Shown: positions 55,708-64,000 of the stretch, in pieces
Numbering within the stretch: the first letter of the stretch is position 1
Layout: each line of letters opens with the position of its first letter
DNA from: Streptomyces sp. TRM68416
Lineage (GTDB): Bacteria > Actinomycetota > Actinomycetes > Streptomycetales > Streptomycetaceae
Assembly: GCF_014596915.1 (NCBI RefSeq)
Contig: NZ_JACVWU010000003.1
Location: 310,001-374,000, forward strand
DNA: 64,000 nucleotides
Reading direction: 5' to 3'
Position numbers and translations under genes: made by a program
The notes under the pieces: generated by a model
What the model was told of the DNA's origin: nothing
Seen by the model: only the letters and a program-made list of their open reading frames with translations
The model's database searches: none

Positions 55708-56910
55708 CTACTCCAGTGCGCTGTCGATCGTGTTCAGTCCCAGCGAAAACAGGGTCCGGCCCGACTGCGACCAGACCTCGCCGGTCGCCTCCGAGTAGGA
55801 CAGGGACGCCGTCGCCGGACTCCAGCAGCGGTGCGTCCCGTACGGCTCGCACCGGGCGGTCTCGGCGCCGCTCGCGTTCTGCCGCCACAGCGAGCCCCGC
55901 TCCTGCGACGGCCCTGCGCTGTCGCTCACGTACCAGCGGGAGCCGTAGGACAGGACGCCCGCGAGGCCGGCCGCGTCCGTCCGGTACGCCTCGTCGGCCC
56001 GGCCGGTGGCGAGCAGGCCGGTGCGGTCCGGGTCCTTGCTGAAGGCGTACCGCCACAGCCGGTCGCCGCCGCTCGCCACCAGGCTGTCGGGGGCGGTGCT
56101 GCGGTCCAGGGAGAGGCCGGTGGGGCGGGCCCCCCGGTACGCGCCGACCGCCGGCAGCACGAACCGGGCGCCGTGCGCCGACCAGCCGCCGTGCGCCCGG
56201 CCGACCGCCGCGCTGTCGACGGTGGCGCGCTGGATGCGGTGCAGATCGTAGACGTACAGCCCCCCGGAGGCGGTGACCAGCAGCTTGTCCTGGTACCAGA
56301 CCATGCCGGAGACGGGCGAGGGGAGCGCGCGGTAGTCGCTGCCGTCGGCGGTGGGGACGGCGAGCAGCACCCATGTGTAGCGCAGGCGGTCGGGGTCGGT
56401 GGCGTCGATGAACGCGACGCGCGAGAGGTTCTCCCGGGACCAGGCGGACAGCACCACACGCTGCTCGCCCCACATCCCGTCGTCGTCCGCGTCCCCGGAG
56501 GTGGTGACCGCCCCGGCGCGCCAGGAACGGGTGTCGGCGGCGTCCCAGCAGTACGCGTGGTCGGCGGCCGGTGCGACGGGCAGCGCCTCCCGCTCGGCGT
56601 CCGTGCAGTCCCCGGCGTTCCGCAGGGAGCGGTCGGCGTCGTCGAGCACGGCACGGACACCGACGGTACGGCCCATCGCCGCGGTCAGCCGGTTCAGGTC
56701 CCGGTCCGGCACGAGGTCCTCGTGCAGCCGCAGGGTGTCGAGCTCGGTGGCGGAGGTGATCCGGTCCAGCGCCCCGGGGTCCTCGTCGACCGTGGCCTGC
56801 GAAGCGCTGATCATGGTGGCGGCGGCGGTGAGCGCAAGGGCGGTCCCGGCCAGCACGCCACGCAGCGCACGGCCCCGCTTGCGCCGGCGATGTCTCCCGC
56901 GATGCTTCAT
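55708..56910 (-). CDS. Exported protein of unknown function
   Basis: The product has 400 residues from an ATG behind GGGAGGACC. The N-terminus is very basic (MKHRGRHRRRKRGRALRG) followed by a hydrophobic segment ending near SASQA, an export signal or single anchor. The rest shows repeated short strand-rich units with Trp/Tyr (LLVTASGGLYVYDL, RLWRYAFSKDP, LWRQNASG), suggesting a beta-propeller-like fold. Four cysteines could form two disulfides. I recognise no family and assign no function. Confidence 0.75.
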   Translation of the reverse strand: MKHRGRHRRRKRGRALRGVLAGTALALTAAATMISASQATVDEDPGALDRITSATELDTLRLHEDLVPDRDLNRLTAAMGRTVGVRAVLDDADRSLRNAGDCTDAEREALPVAPAADHAYCWDAADTRSWRAGAVTTSGDADDDGMWGEQRVVLSAWSRENLSRVAFIDATDPDRLRYTWVLLAVPTADGSDYRALPSPVSGMVWYQDKLLVTASGGLYVYDLHRIQRATVDSAAVGRAHGGWSAHGARFVLPAVGAYRGARPTGLSLDRSTAPDSLVASGGDRLWRYAFSKDPDRTGLLATGRADEAYRTDAAGLAGVLSYGSRWYVSDSAGPSQERGSLWRQNASGAETARCEPYGTHRCWSPATASLSYSEATGEVWSQSGRTLFSLGLNTIDSALE

Positions 56911-57058
56911 ATGGTCCTCCCGAGGCGGGCCAACTGCGCCTGATGATCCGTACGTTGACCGAGGAGCAGGTGGGGTGGCCCGTAGGGGATGCTACGGCAG
57001 TACGGTGCGGTCGGGGACGAAGACCCCGCAATTGTGCGGAAGATGCTACTGAGGCACG

Positions 57059-58339
57059 TCAGGGAGTGCCGCGCCGGGCCCTCACGCCCGGTGCCGTCGA
57101 GTGCGGCAGCAGGTGCAGGGGGTCGTCCGGGAGCAGGACCTCGATCTCCGTGTCCTCGCGGAAACGGTACGGCCGGTGTTCCAGCAGTTCTCCGAGGTAG
57201 CGCCGTACCCGGGACATCTCGGCCCGCACCGTCACCGTGCGGCCGGGGTCGCCGAACATCTCCCGCGCCAGGCCCGCCGCGCTGATCCCGGAGCGGTGCA
57301 GGGCCAGCAGATAGAGCAACTCGGCGTGCCGGGGGCTGAGTTCCCGGCTCCAGTCGCCTGCGCCCCCCAACACCGTCAACGACCAGCGGCGCCGCTGCGA
57401 CAGGTCCAGCACGATCCGCCGCCCCCCGCCCGACTCCGGCTCCTCGGCCGGCCGCAGCAGCCAGCCGCCCGCCAGCGGCTCCACCGCGCACACCCCGAGC
57501 GGCGGCAGCCACCGGCGGCCCGGCGACAGCGACTTGGGCAGCGTGATCCGGTCGGTGTACGGCCATCCGGTCACCGCGGCGGTCCAGCCGTCCCGGTCCA
57601 CCACCAGCGCCCGCCCGGTGAGCCGGGACAGCACCGGCGCCGCCACCGCGCGCAGCCGCTCCAGCGCGTTCACGTGCAGCTCGCGCAGCCGGGCCTCCGC
57701 GAGCTTGGCCACCGAGTCCACCCAGGCCAGGGTGGCCGGATGCATGGTCTCCAGCGGACCGCTGATGTCCACCACGCCGAGCAGCCGCCCGTCCCGCGGG
57801 TCGGTGATCGGGGCGCCCGCGCAGGTCCAACTGGTGTGCGTGCGCACGAAGTGCTCCGCGGCGAACACCTGGACCGGCCGGCGCACCACCGCCGGTGTGC
57901 CCACCCCGTTGGTGCCCACGACGTCCTCCCGCCAGTCGGCACCGAGTTCGAACCCGAGCCCGTCGGCCTTGCGCAGCACCGGCGCACTGCCCTCGCGCCA
58001 CAGCACCCGGCCGTCCTCGTCGGCCACCACCATGATGTGGTGGGCGACGTCCGCGACCGCGAGCAGCCCCTCGCGCAGCACCGGCAGCACATGGCGCAGC
58101 GGGGTCGCCTCCCGGCGCCGCTGCACCTCCTCGCGGGACAGCAGCCCCGACCTGAAGTCGTGCTCGGGGTCCACGCCGCTGCGGAGCATCCGCCCCCAGG
58201 ACTCCTCGATCACGGGACGCGGCGCGACCGGCCCGCGGCGGCCCGAAAGCGTGGCGTCGCGCACGTCGTTGAGCACCCGCGCCGCACGGGCCGCGTCGAC
58301 GGCGGCCAGTTGCGACACGTTCATCGGTGAGAGCGCCAC
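57059..58339 (-). CDS. GAF-domain transcriptional regulator, AcoR-like but without an AAA+ domain
   Basis: The GTG at 58339, after GGGAGGACCA, gives 426 residues; an ATG at 58324 is an alternative. An N-terminal region (about 30-220) matches the sensor part of AcoR-type activators: VIEESWGRMLRSGV, then a GAF domain with EDVVGTNGVGT and HTSWTCAGAPITDP. The sigma54-activating AAA+ module is absent. Instead the C-terminus carries a winged-helix-like region (LSPRHAELLYLLALHRSG, TVTVRAEMSRVRRYL). It is probably a sensor of small molecules controlling nearby metabolism, perhaps the acyl-CoA dehydrogenase upstream. Confidence 0.82.
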   Translation of the reverse strand: MALSPMNVSQLAAVDAARAARVLNDVRDATLSGRRGPVAPRPVIEESWGRMLRSGVDPEHDFRSGLLSREEVQRRREATPLRHVLPVLREGLLAVADVAHHIMVVADEDGRVLWREGSAPVLRKADGLGFELGADWREDVVGTNGVGTPAVVRRPVQVFAAEHFVRTHTSWTCAGAPITDPRDGRLLGVVDISGPLETMHPATLAWVDSVAKLAEARLRELHVNALERLRAVAAPVLSRLTGRALVVDRDGWTAAVTGWPYTDRITLPKSLSPGRRWLPPLGVCAVEPLAGGWLLRPAEEPESGGGRRIVLDLSQRRRWSLTVLGGAGDWSRELSPRHAELLYLLALHRSGISAAGLAREMFGDPGRTVTVRAEMSRVRRYLGELLEHRPYRFREDTEIEVLLPDDPLHLLPHSTAPGVRARRGTP

Positions 58340-58439
58340 TGGTCCTCCCGGACGTCGCCCTGTACTGGTCGGCTGTTCGTTTTCATGGTGCCGCCCGCCC
58401 TCGGGCGGAGGGGCCCACTCCGCCCATAGCGCACGGCAA

Positions 58440-58457
58440 GTTGCAACCCCCTGCAAC
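58440..58457. promoter_or_regulatory. Palindrome upstream of the GAF regulator
   Basis: GTTGCA-ACCCCC-TGCAAC is a perfect 6-bp inverted repeat about 100 bases before the regulator start, a candidate operator for autoregulation. Confidence 0.45.
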
Positions 58458-58536
58458 CCTGGTGGTCCGGCTTGGCCTGATCGAGACTTGAGCGACGCCG
58501 CCCCGGGCGGCGTTCGCGGCCTCGAACGGGCCAGTG

Positions 58537-58574
58537 CGAAGGGTGGTGCCGTGTCGGCGCAGCACCACCCTTCG
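58537..58574 (-). terminator. Terminator after the acyl-CoA dehydrogenase
   Basis: A perfect 13-bp stem (58537-58549 with 58562-58574) with a 12-base loop. Confidence 0.75.
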
Positions 58575-58604
58575 TCGTTCCGGTGTGTCGGCGTCGGAGT
58601 CGGA

Positions 58605-58658
58605 GTCGGCGTCCGCGGGGGCGTCGGCGTCCGCGGGGGCGTCGGCGTCCGCGGCGGC
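58605..58658. repeat. Three tandem copies of an 18-bp GC-rich unit
   Basis: GTCGGCGTCCGCGGGGGC occurs at 58605-58622 and 58623-58640, and with one mismatch at 58641-58658. It is noncoding as far as I can see. Copy number is likely variable between strains. Confidence 0.85.
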
Positions 58659-58719
58659 GTGGGGGCTTGTCGCCGCCACGCGGCGGAGCCGCATGCCGAT
58701 GCCGCCCCGCGCCCCTCGG

Positions 58720-60354
58720 TCAGGCCTGCGGCCCGGCCCGATCCACGATCGACGCCAGATCCAAGCTGTGCGGAAGTGTTCCGAAAGCCGCGCCGCCCTC
58801 GGCACTCAGCCTCGACGCGCAGAACGCGTCGGCCACCTCCGGGGGCGCGAAGCGGACCAGCAGCGAACCCTGCAGGACCAGCGCCAGCCGTTCCGTGAGG
58901 CGCCTCGCCCGGGCCTCGATGCCCTCCAGGTCGGCCAGCTCGGTCAGGAGGTCCTTGATGGCCGCGTCCAGGCGGTGGTCGGCGCCGCGGGCCCGGCCGA
59001 CCTCCTGGAGGTAGGCGTTCAGGGCCAGGGGCTCCCGCCGCAACGCCCGCAGCACGTCCAGGGCCTGGACGTTGCCGGCGCCCTCCCAGATCGAGTTCAG
59101 GGGGGACTCCCGTACCAGCCGGGGCATTCCGGACTCCTCGACGTACCCGTTGCCGCCCAGGCACTCGGCCGCCTCCACCGCCACCGGCGTACAGCGCTTG
59201 GTCACCCAGTACTTGGCGGCCGGCACCGCGATCCGCAGGAGCGCCCGCTCCTGCTCGCCGCCGTCGTCGTAGGCCGCGGCGAGCCGCAGCCCGAGCGCGG
59301 TCGCCGCCTCGGACTCCAGCGCCAGGTCGGCCAGCACGTTGCGCATCAGCGGCTTGTCGACGAGCTTCCCGCCGAACGCCTCGCGGTGGGTGCAGTGGTG
59401 CACGGCCTGGGCGACGGCCTGCCGCATCAGCCCCGCCGAGCCCAGCACGCAGTCCAGCCGGGTCGCCGCCACCATCTCGATGACCGTGCGCACCCCGCGC
59501 CCCTCCTCGCCCACCCGGCGCGCCCACGTCCCGGCGAACTCCACCTCGGCCGACGCGTTCGACCGGTTGCCGAGCTTGTCCTTGAGCCGCTGGATGCGGA
59601 AGGTGTTCCGCGAGCCGTCGTCGAGCACCCGCGGCACCAGAAAGCAGGTCAACCCCTCCGGCGCCTGCGCCAGTACCAGGAAGCCGTCCGACATCGGCGC
59701 CGAGCAGAACCACTTGTGCCCGGTCAGCTCGTAGGACCCGCCGTCGGGCAGGCGCCGCGCGACGGTCGTGTTCGCGCGTACGTCGCTGCCGCCCTGCTTC
59801 TCGGTCATGGCCATCCCGAGCAGCGCCCCCGCCTTCTCGCCCACGGGCCTGAGCCCACGGTCGTAGACCGTGGACGTCAGCAGCGGCTCCCACGTGGCGG
59901 CCGACTCCGGGTCGGCGCGCAGCGCGGGCACGGCGGCGTGCGTCATGGACAGCGGACAGCCGTTGCCCGCCTCGACCTGCGTCCACACCAGGAAACCGGC
60001 CGCCCGCCGCACATGCCCGCCCGGCCGGGTCCAGGCCGAGGTCAGTCCCGCGGCGACACCCTTGCCGAGCAGCCGGTGCCAGGCCGGATGGAAGTCGACC
60101 TCGTCGACCCGGTTGCCGTAGCGGTCGTGCGTGCGCAGCCGCGGCGGGTTCTCGTTCGCCTGCGCGGCCCACTCCTGCAACTGCGCCGAACCGGCCGACC
60201 GCCCCAGCGCGCAGAGGTCGCCGTGGGCCTCCGCCAGCAGCTCGGGGGCGAGGTGCCGTTCGACCGCCTCGGTCAGCGCGCGGTCGGCGCCGTAGACGTC
60301 GTATCCGACCAGGGGCGGGGGCTGGTTCGTCACGGTGTGGGTGCTGCCTGCCAT
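58720..60354 (-). CDS. AidB-like acyl-CoA dehydrogenase family protein
   Basis: The 544-residue protein starts at the ATG at 60354. Length and landmarks fit the AidB branch: MAMTEKQGGSDVRANTT (FAD loop), GHKWFCSAPMSDGFLVLAQ, LKDKLGNRSNASAEVEF and the C-terminal ESPLNSIWEGAGNVQALDVLRAL. AidB flavoproteins protect DNA against alkylation or act on isovaleryl-CoA-like substrates; the true role is uncertain. It has its own terminator and lies upstream of the GAF regulator on the same strand. Confidence 0.9.
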   Translation of the reverse strand: MAGSTHTVTNQPPPLVGYDVYGADRALTEAVERHLAPELLAEAHGDLCALGRSAGSAQLQEWAAQANENPPRLRTHDRYGNRVDEVDFHPAWHRLLGKGVAAGLTSAWTRPGGHVRRAAGFLVWTQVEAGNGCPLSMTHAAVPALRADPESAATWEPLLTSTVYDRGLRPVGEKAGALLGMAMTEKQGGSDVRANTTVARRLPDGGSYELTGHKWFCSAPMSDGFLVLAQAPEGLTCFLVPRVLDDGSRNTFRIQRLKDKLGNRSNASAEVEFAGTWARRVGEEGRGVRTVIEMVAATRLDCVLGSAGLMRQAVAQAVHHCTHREAFGGKLVDKPLMRNVLADLALESEAATALGLRLAAAYDDGGEQERALLRIAVPAAKYWVTKRCTPVAVEAAECLGGNGYVEESGMPRLVRESPLNSIWEGAGNVQALDVLRALRREPLALNAYLQEVGRARGADHRLDAAIKDLLTELADLEGIEARARRLTERLALVLQGSLLVRFAPPEVADAFCASRLSAEGGAAFGTLPHSLDLASIVDRAGPQA

Positions 60355-60452
60355 GTCTGTGAACCTACCCTTCCGTCTCAGGGCGGTCACACCGCCGACG
60401 CGGCGGCCCCCGGCGGGACCACCGCAGGCCGGACGGCGGATACCGTTAGGAC

Positions 60453-61625
60453 GTGCAGCCAGCAAGTGAAACCCCTCAGAGGCCCTCCGGCCGTCTCCAC
60501 CGGGCACGGGCCCTCTACCGGAACGTCTCGAAACGCAGGACCGCCTGGCTGTTGCTCAAGGACACCGTCAACTCGTGCATCGAGTACCGGATCCTGGGCC
60601 TCGCCGCGGAGGCGGCCTTCTTCACGCTGCTGTCCGTGCCGCCGCTGCTGCTGAGCATGATCGGCCTGCTCGGCTATGTCGACGACTGGACCGGCACCGA
60701 CACCATCAGCAGCCTGGAGGCCAACCTGCTGGAGGCCTCCCGCACGGTCCTGTCGGACGAGGGCGTCAGACAGATCGCCCAGCCGATCCTCGACGACGTC
60801 ATGAAGGGCGGCCGCCCCGACGTCATCTCCATCGGCTTCCTGTTCGCGCTGTGGTCGGGCTCGCGCGCGGTGAACGTCTTCATCGACACCATCACCGTGA
60901 TGTACGGCCTCGACGGCGTCCGCGGCATCGTCAAGACCCGGCTGGTCGCCTTCGTACTGTTCCTGGTGGCCCTGGTGATCGGCTCGATCGCGCTGCCGCT
61001 GATGGTGGCGGGACCGGACGCCGTCCTCAACGTCCTGCCCTGGTCGGAGACGCTCGTCCAGGTCCTGTACTGGCCCGTCGTCATCCTGCTCTCCATCGCC
61101 TTCCTGACGACGCTCTACCACGTGTCCGTGCCGGTGCGCTCGCCCTGGATCGAGGACGTGCCCGGAGCCCTGGTCGCCCTCGGCATGTGGGTGCTCGGCA
61201 GCTTCCTGCTGCGCATCTACCTGACCAACACGGTCGAGGGCGCCACGATCTACGGCTCGCTGGCCGCCGCCGTCGCCGTACTGCTGTGGATCGGCGTGTC
61301 CGCGTTCGCCGTCCTCGTCGGGGCCGCGGTCAACGCCGCGATCGACCGGGTGTGGCCGGCCGCCGCCACGGCGGCGGCCCGCGCCGCCAACGAGCGGCTG
61401 CGCGAGGCCCAGGTCGCCGAGTACGTGGCCCGGGCCGCCGCCCACCGGGAGGCCGCCCACGAGGACCCGGACGACCCGGACGACCTGGACGACCTGGGCG
61501 ACCCGGACATGCCCTCGGAGTTCCCGGAGCGCTGGTCCCGCTTCCTGCCCCCCGAGGACGTCACGTCACGCCTGCGCACCCATGTGAAGAGCACGCACCC
61601 CCCGCACAAGAACGACGGTCCCTGA
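60453..61625 (+). CDS. YihY/BrkB family inner-membrane protein
   Basis: The product has 390 residues from the GTG at 60453. Six membrane helices in the YihY/virulence factor BrkB pattern are visible (RILGLAAEAAFFTLLSVPPLL, GSRAVNVFIDTITVMYGL, GATIYGSLAAAVAVLLWIGV). A C-terminal acidic tail contains a run of DDPDDLDDLGD. Once mis-annotated as ribonuclease BN, the family is membrane-embedded with no proven activity. It is divergent from the acyl-CoA dehydrogenase. Confidence 0.92.
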   Translation: MQPASETPQRPSGRLHRARALYRNVSKRRTAWLLLKDTVNSCIEYRILGLAAEAAFFTLLSVPPLLLSMIGLLGYVDDWTGTDTISSLEANLLEASRTVLSDEGVRQIAQPILDDVMKGGRPDVISIGFLFALWSGSRAVNVFIDTITVMYGLDGVRGIVKTRLVAFVLFLVALVIGSIALPLMVAGPDAVLNVLPWSETLVQVLYWPVVILLSIAFLTTLYHVSVPVRSPWIEDVPGALVALGMWVLGSFLLRIYLTNTVEGATIYGSLAAAVAVLLWIGVSAFAVLVGAAVNAAIDRVWPAAATAAARAANERLREAQVAEYVARAAAHREAAHEDPDDPDDLDDLGDPDMPSEFPERWSRFLPPEDVTSRLRTHVKSTHPPHKNDGP

Positions 61626-61651
61626 GACCACCCGGAAGCCGCGTCCGATCA

Positions 61652-61697
61652 GTGGGCCCGCCCGGCCGCCCGCCTGATCGCGGCCGGGCGGGCCCAC
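61652..61697 (+). terminator. Strong terminator after the YihY gene
   Basis: A perfect 17-bp GC stem (61652-61668 with 61681-61697) with a 12-base loop lies 27 bases after the stop codon. Confidence 0.85.
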
Positions 61698-61784
61698 GGT
61701 CCGTCGGCGCCGGGACCACCGGCCTGACGGGTCGAGGGGCCCCCTCCGTCCGCCCCACTTGCCTCGTCAGGTATCTTGCATCGC

Positions 61785-62159
61785 ATGGAACCAGGTGATT
61801 CGACCAAGCAGGCCCGGGCGGCCGCCCAACTGCGCAAGGGCGTCCTGGAGTACTGCGTGCTCGCCCTGATGCGCGACCGCCCGCGCTACGGCGTGGAACT
61901 CCTCCGCGCCCTGGAGGACTCCGGTGCCCTGGCCACCAGCCAGGGCACGGTCTACCCGCTGCTCTCCCGGCTCCGCCGCGACGACCTGGTCACCACGACC
62001 TGGCAGGAGTCCGCCTCCGGTCCACCCCGTCGTTACTACGCGCTCACCGACAGCGGCCGGGCCGCGCTCGACGAGTTCACCCACGTCTGGCCCGGCTTCC
62101 GGGGCGCCGTCGACGCCTTCCTGGCCACCCCGCACCCTGCCACCGGAGAATCCGCATGA
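61785..62159 (+). CDS. PadR family transcriptional regulator
   Basis: The 124-residue protein starts at the ATG at 61785 (MEPGDSTKQARAAAQLRKGV). A PadR winged helix is clear: LEYCVLALMRDRPRYGVELLRAL, SQGTVYPLLSRLRRDDLV and PPRRYYALTDSGR. A TATCTT at 61772-61777, seven bases before the ATG, suggests a leaderless message. It overlaps the HAAS gene by ATGA, the standard PadR-plus-membrane-partner arrangement, so the pair probably autoregulates. Confidence 0.9.
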   Translation: MEPGDSTKQARAAAQLRKGVLEYCVLALMRDRPRYGVELLRALEDSGALATSQGTVYPLLSRLRRDDLVTTTWQESASGPPRRYYALTDSGRAALDEFTHVWPGFRGAVDAFLATPHPATGESA

Positions 62160-62746
62160 AGACCTCTGCCGACCCCGTACGCGACTACCTCTCCGCCGTC
62201 GAGCGCGAGGGCTCCGCACTCCCCGCCGACCGTCGCCAGGAACTCCTCGCCGACCTCGCCGAACACATCGAGGTGACGCGCACCGAACGCCCCGAGGCCA
62301 CGATCGGCGAGATCCTGGCGCAGCTGGGCGACCCGCGCGCGATCGCGGCGACGGCACTGGCCGAGGCGGGGACCGCGGCCCCGGCCCCGAGCGGTGCCGG
62401 CGCACCCGCCCGGCGCGGCAAGGTGCACCCCTTGGTCCCGCTCCTGATGCTCACCCTGCCGTTCCTCGTCGCGGTGGCCCTCCCCGGCGTTCCCGCCGCA
62501 CAGTTCTGCAGCACCTTGTTCCGCGTCGTCGGGGCGGTGCTGCTCTGTACCTCGGTGCACTGGACCCCTGTCCAGAAGACCACCGGCGTCCTGATCGCCG
62601 CCGTCCTGCCGACCGTCGCCATCAGCATCTGGATTTCCGCCGGCAGTGGCCCTTCGGGCGACGGCCCGGCCCTCCTGGCCAACCTGGTCACGTTCGCCCT
62701 GCTGACCGTCACGGCGGCATGGCTCTGGCGGGCCCGCCGCGCCTGA
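62156..62746 (+). CDS. HAAS-domain membrane protein, partner of PadR
   Basis: The protein has 196 residues, coupled to PadR by ATGA. The N-terminal 75 residues form a HAAS/DUF1700-like helical domain (VRDYLSAVEREGSALPADRRQELLADLAEHI, split here by normal spacing, and IGEILAQLGDPRAIA). Four membrane helices follow (about 90-190). HAAS domains are linked to PadR regulators in envelope-stress or transport systems. The function is otherwise unknown. Confidence 0.85.
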   Translation: MKTSADPVRDYLSAVEREGSALPADRRQELLADLAEHIEVTRTERPEATIGEILAQLGDPRAIAATALAEAGTAAPAPSGAGAPARRGKVHPLVPLLMLTLPFLVAVALPGVPAAQFCSTLFRVVGAVLLCTSVHWTPVQKTTGVLIAAVLPTVAISIWISAGSGPSGDGPALLANLVTFALLTVTAAWLWRARRA

Positions 62747-62793
62747 AGCCATGAGGGCCGGCCCCGGGCCCCACGGCTCGACCCGCCGGCCGT

Positions 62794-62836
62794 GGCCGGG
62801 GGCGGGCTGCCCGCCGACGGGACCGCCCCCTCGGCC
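62794..62836. terminator. Hairpin between the HAAS gene and the NmrA reductase gene
   Basis: GGCCGGGGGCGG (62794-62805) pairs with CCGCCCCCTCGGCC (62823-62836), with one bulge, in the gap between convergent genes. Confidence 0.45.
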
Positions 62837-62880
62837 GGTCCGCCCCGCAGGCACTGGGCGGGCCGGGACCCGGACAGGTG

Positions 62881-63714
62881 TCAGACCTCCCAGACCCCCG
62901 CCGCCGCGGCCTCCCGCGCGAAGTCCGCGAAGTCGCGCGGCGGGCGGCCCAGCACCTCGCGGACACCGTCGGTGAGATGCGCGTTGCGGCCGTCCAGCAG
63001 CCCCTCGAACACCTCCACCAGGAACGCCGCCTCCTCCGGCGGCACCCCGAAACCGGCCAGCGCCTCGCCGTACGCCCGCGCCGGCACCGGTGTGTACGTC
63101 AGCTCCCGGCCCGCGGCCGCCGACACCTCAGCGACCGCCTGCCGGAACGACAGCAGCCGCGGCCCGGTGATCTCCAGCGTCCGCTTCACGTACCGGCCCC
63201 CGGACGCCAGGGCGGCCACCACGACGTCCGCGATGTCCCGCACGTCGATGAACGGCTCCTCCACCTCGCCCGCCGGGAACACCAGCTCCCCCTCGCGCAA
63301 CCCCGCCACCAGCGGCCCCTCGCTGAAGTTCTGCGAGAACCAGGCGGCCCGTACGACCGTCCAGTCCGCCCCCGAATCCCGGAGCGCCGCCTCCGTCGGC
63401 AGCGCCTGCTCCTCGCCGCGCCCCGACAGCAGCACCAGCCGCCGTACGCCGAGCCCCACCGCCTCCGCGGCCAGCGCCCCGACGCCCTCGGTCGCCGCCG
63501 GTGCGCCGACGTCGGCCGGGTGCATCAGATAGGCCGCGTCCGCGTCGCGCAGGGTTTCCGCCCAGGTCGTAGGGTCCTCCCAGTCGAAGCCGGTGGCCCG
63601 GGACGCCTCCCGTACGTCCATACCGGCCGCCCGCGCCGCCCGGGCCACGCGGCTCCCGGTACGGCCCGAGGCGCCGGTCACCACCACTGTCATGTTCGTC
63701 GTGTTGTCTGCCAT
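62881..63714 (-). CDS. NmrA family NAD(P)-binding oxidoreductase
   Basis: The 277-residue protein starts at the ATG at 63714; MTVVVTGASG at 63693 is an alternative start. The Rossmann motif VVVTGASGRTGSRVA and the later RLVLLSGRGEE and WFSQNFSEGPL fit NmrA-like reductases/quinone reductase type. It is divergent from an AraC-type gene, which probably regulates it. The substrate is unknown. It is only distantly similar to the NmrA protein in the butyrolactone cassette. Confidence 0.88.
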   Translation of the reverse strand: MADNTTNMTVVVTGASGRTGSRVARAARAAGMDVREASRATGFDWEDPTTWAETLRDADAAYLMHPADVGAPAATEGVGALAAEAVGLGVRRLVLLSGRGEEQALPTEAALRDSGADWTVVRAAWFSQNFSEGPLVAGLREGELVFPAGEVEEPFIDVRDIADVVVAALASGGRYVKRTLEITGPRLLSFRQAVAEVSAAAGRELTYTPVPARAYGEALAGFGVPPEEAAFLVEVFEGLLDGRNAHLTDGVREVLGRPPRDFADFAREAAAAGVWEV

Positions 63715-63794
63715 GCCCCCAGTCAACGGCCGTACGCCCCGGGACCCCATCGTCCAAAGGCTCGTCTCCATGCGCGAGCGTCTACGCTGGCGCA

Positions 63795-64000
63795 ATGGAC
63801 GCTCTGGCCGGGCTTCTGGAGGGCCCACGCGCGCGCGGCGCGCACATGATCCGCGCCTGCTTCGACCCGCCGTGGTCCGTGCGCGTCGAGGACCGCGCCC
63901 CGCTGACGGTCATGGTCATGATCCGGGGCGAGGCGTGGGTCGTGCCGGACGCGGGGGAGCGGGTGCTGCTCGGCCCCGGTGACCTCGCCATCGCGCGCGG
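63795..64000 (+). CDS. AraC-family regulator, N-terminal cupin part (truncated by the right edge)
   Basis: The frame opens at an ATG at 63795 (MDALAGLLEGPRARGAHMIR) and stays open to the end of the window, 68 codons. The pattern FDPPWSVRVEDRAPLTVMVM and RVLLGPGDLAIARG is that of the cupin-like sensor of AraC regulators in which an HTH follows beyond about residue 200. The HTH is not in view. A TACGCT box at 63783-63788 suggests a leaderless start. It is divergent from the NmrA reductase, its probable target. Confidence 0.75.
   Translation, partial: MDALAGLLEGPRARGAHMIRACFDPPWSVRVEDRAPLTVMVMIRGEAWVVPDAGERVLLGPGDLAIAR

Larger units (their letters stand above)
58340..58719. other. Intergenic region between the acyl-CoA dehydrogenase and the GAF regulator
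   Basis: These 380 bases contain no supported gene. They hold the dehydrogenase terminator, an 18-bp tandem repeat and a palindrome near the regulator, each listed separately. Confidence 0.6.

Noticed and set aside
57059..60172. A minus-strand frame joining the GAF regulator to sequence within the acyl-CoA dehydrogenase region
   Set aside because: The upstream portion is a shadow of the dehydrogenase gene and of the 18-bp repeat; a GTG with a ribosome site at 58339 gives the true start.

Overview
The window is chromosomal DNA from a high-GC actinomycete, almost certainly a Streptomyces of the coelicolor/lividans type. Evidence: near-uniform G/C at codon third positions, many GTG starts, a two-domain geosmin synthase, a CprB-type gamma-butyrolactone receptor beside it, a Streptomyces subtilisin inhibitor, a macrolide glycosyltransferase very like S. 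lividans Mgt, and a sulfate-assimilation operon in the usual Streptomyces order. Family names come from recognising translated sequence; no database was searched.

Layout. 1-8 kb: the N-terminal part of a nitrate/nitrite-sensing-domain sensor kinase (possible conservon head), an orphan osmolyte-binding lipoprotein, a DUF6230/DUF6114 pair, a small secreted protein, a membrane-anchored lytic polysaccharide monooxygenase and a secreted subtilase. 8-18 kb: a signalling and specialised-metabolism island. It holds an NmrA-type reductase overlapping a TetR receptor, a divergent AfsA-type butenolide synthase, a cprB orthologue with its own palindromic operator, a DUF89 protein, a P450 coupled to an alpha/beta hydrolase, a secreted nuclease/phosphatase-fold protein and geosmin synthase. 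18-33 kb: PDZ protein, M24 peptidase, a degenerate kinase-fold protein and the trehalose/glycogen genes treZ, treY and glgX. These are interrupted by an FHA protein and a convergent pair of M14-like peptidases flanking an SSI-type inhibitor. 33-40 kb: an apparently split copper amine oxidase, a HEPN protein, a DnaQ-like exonuclease, a YbaK deacylase, and a LysR/EamA divergent pair. 40-48 kb: APH-type kinase, a sugar ABC operon without an ATPase, an erm remnant followed by mgt, an MMPL transporter and a DUF1697 protein.

48-55 kb is a sulfur block on the minus strand: leader peptide, sir, a 59-aa CxxC protein, cysH, cysC, cysD and cysN, then a sirohydrochlorin chelatase that could supply the sirohaem needed by Sir. 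Stop/start overlaps join most of these genes. 55-64 kb: a GNAT enzyme, a secreted protein of unknown role, a GAF-domain regulator, an AidB-like acyl-CoA dehydrogenase, a YihY/BrkB membrane protein, a PadR/HAAS pair, an NmrA reductase and a truncated AraC-type regulator at the right edge.

The most interesting points are the complete-looking butyrolactone/butenolide cassette with visible operators, the two-gene copper amine oxidase, the M14-SSI-M14 island with an apparent CTG start, the kinase-fold protein that lost its catalytic residues, the erm remnant ahead of mgt with an operator buried in its promoter, and the sulfur leader peptide. No tRNA, rRNA, CRISPR array, insertion sequence or phage gene was seen.
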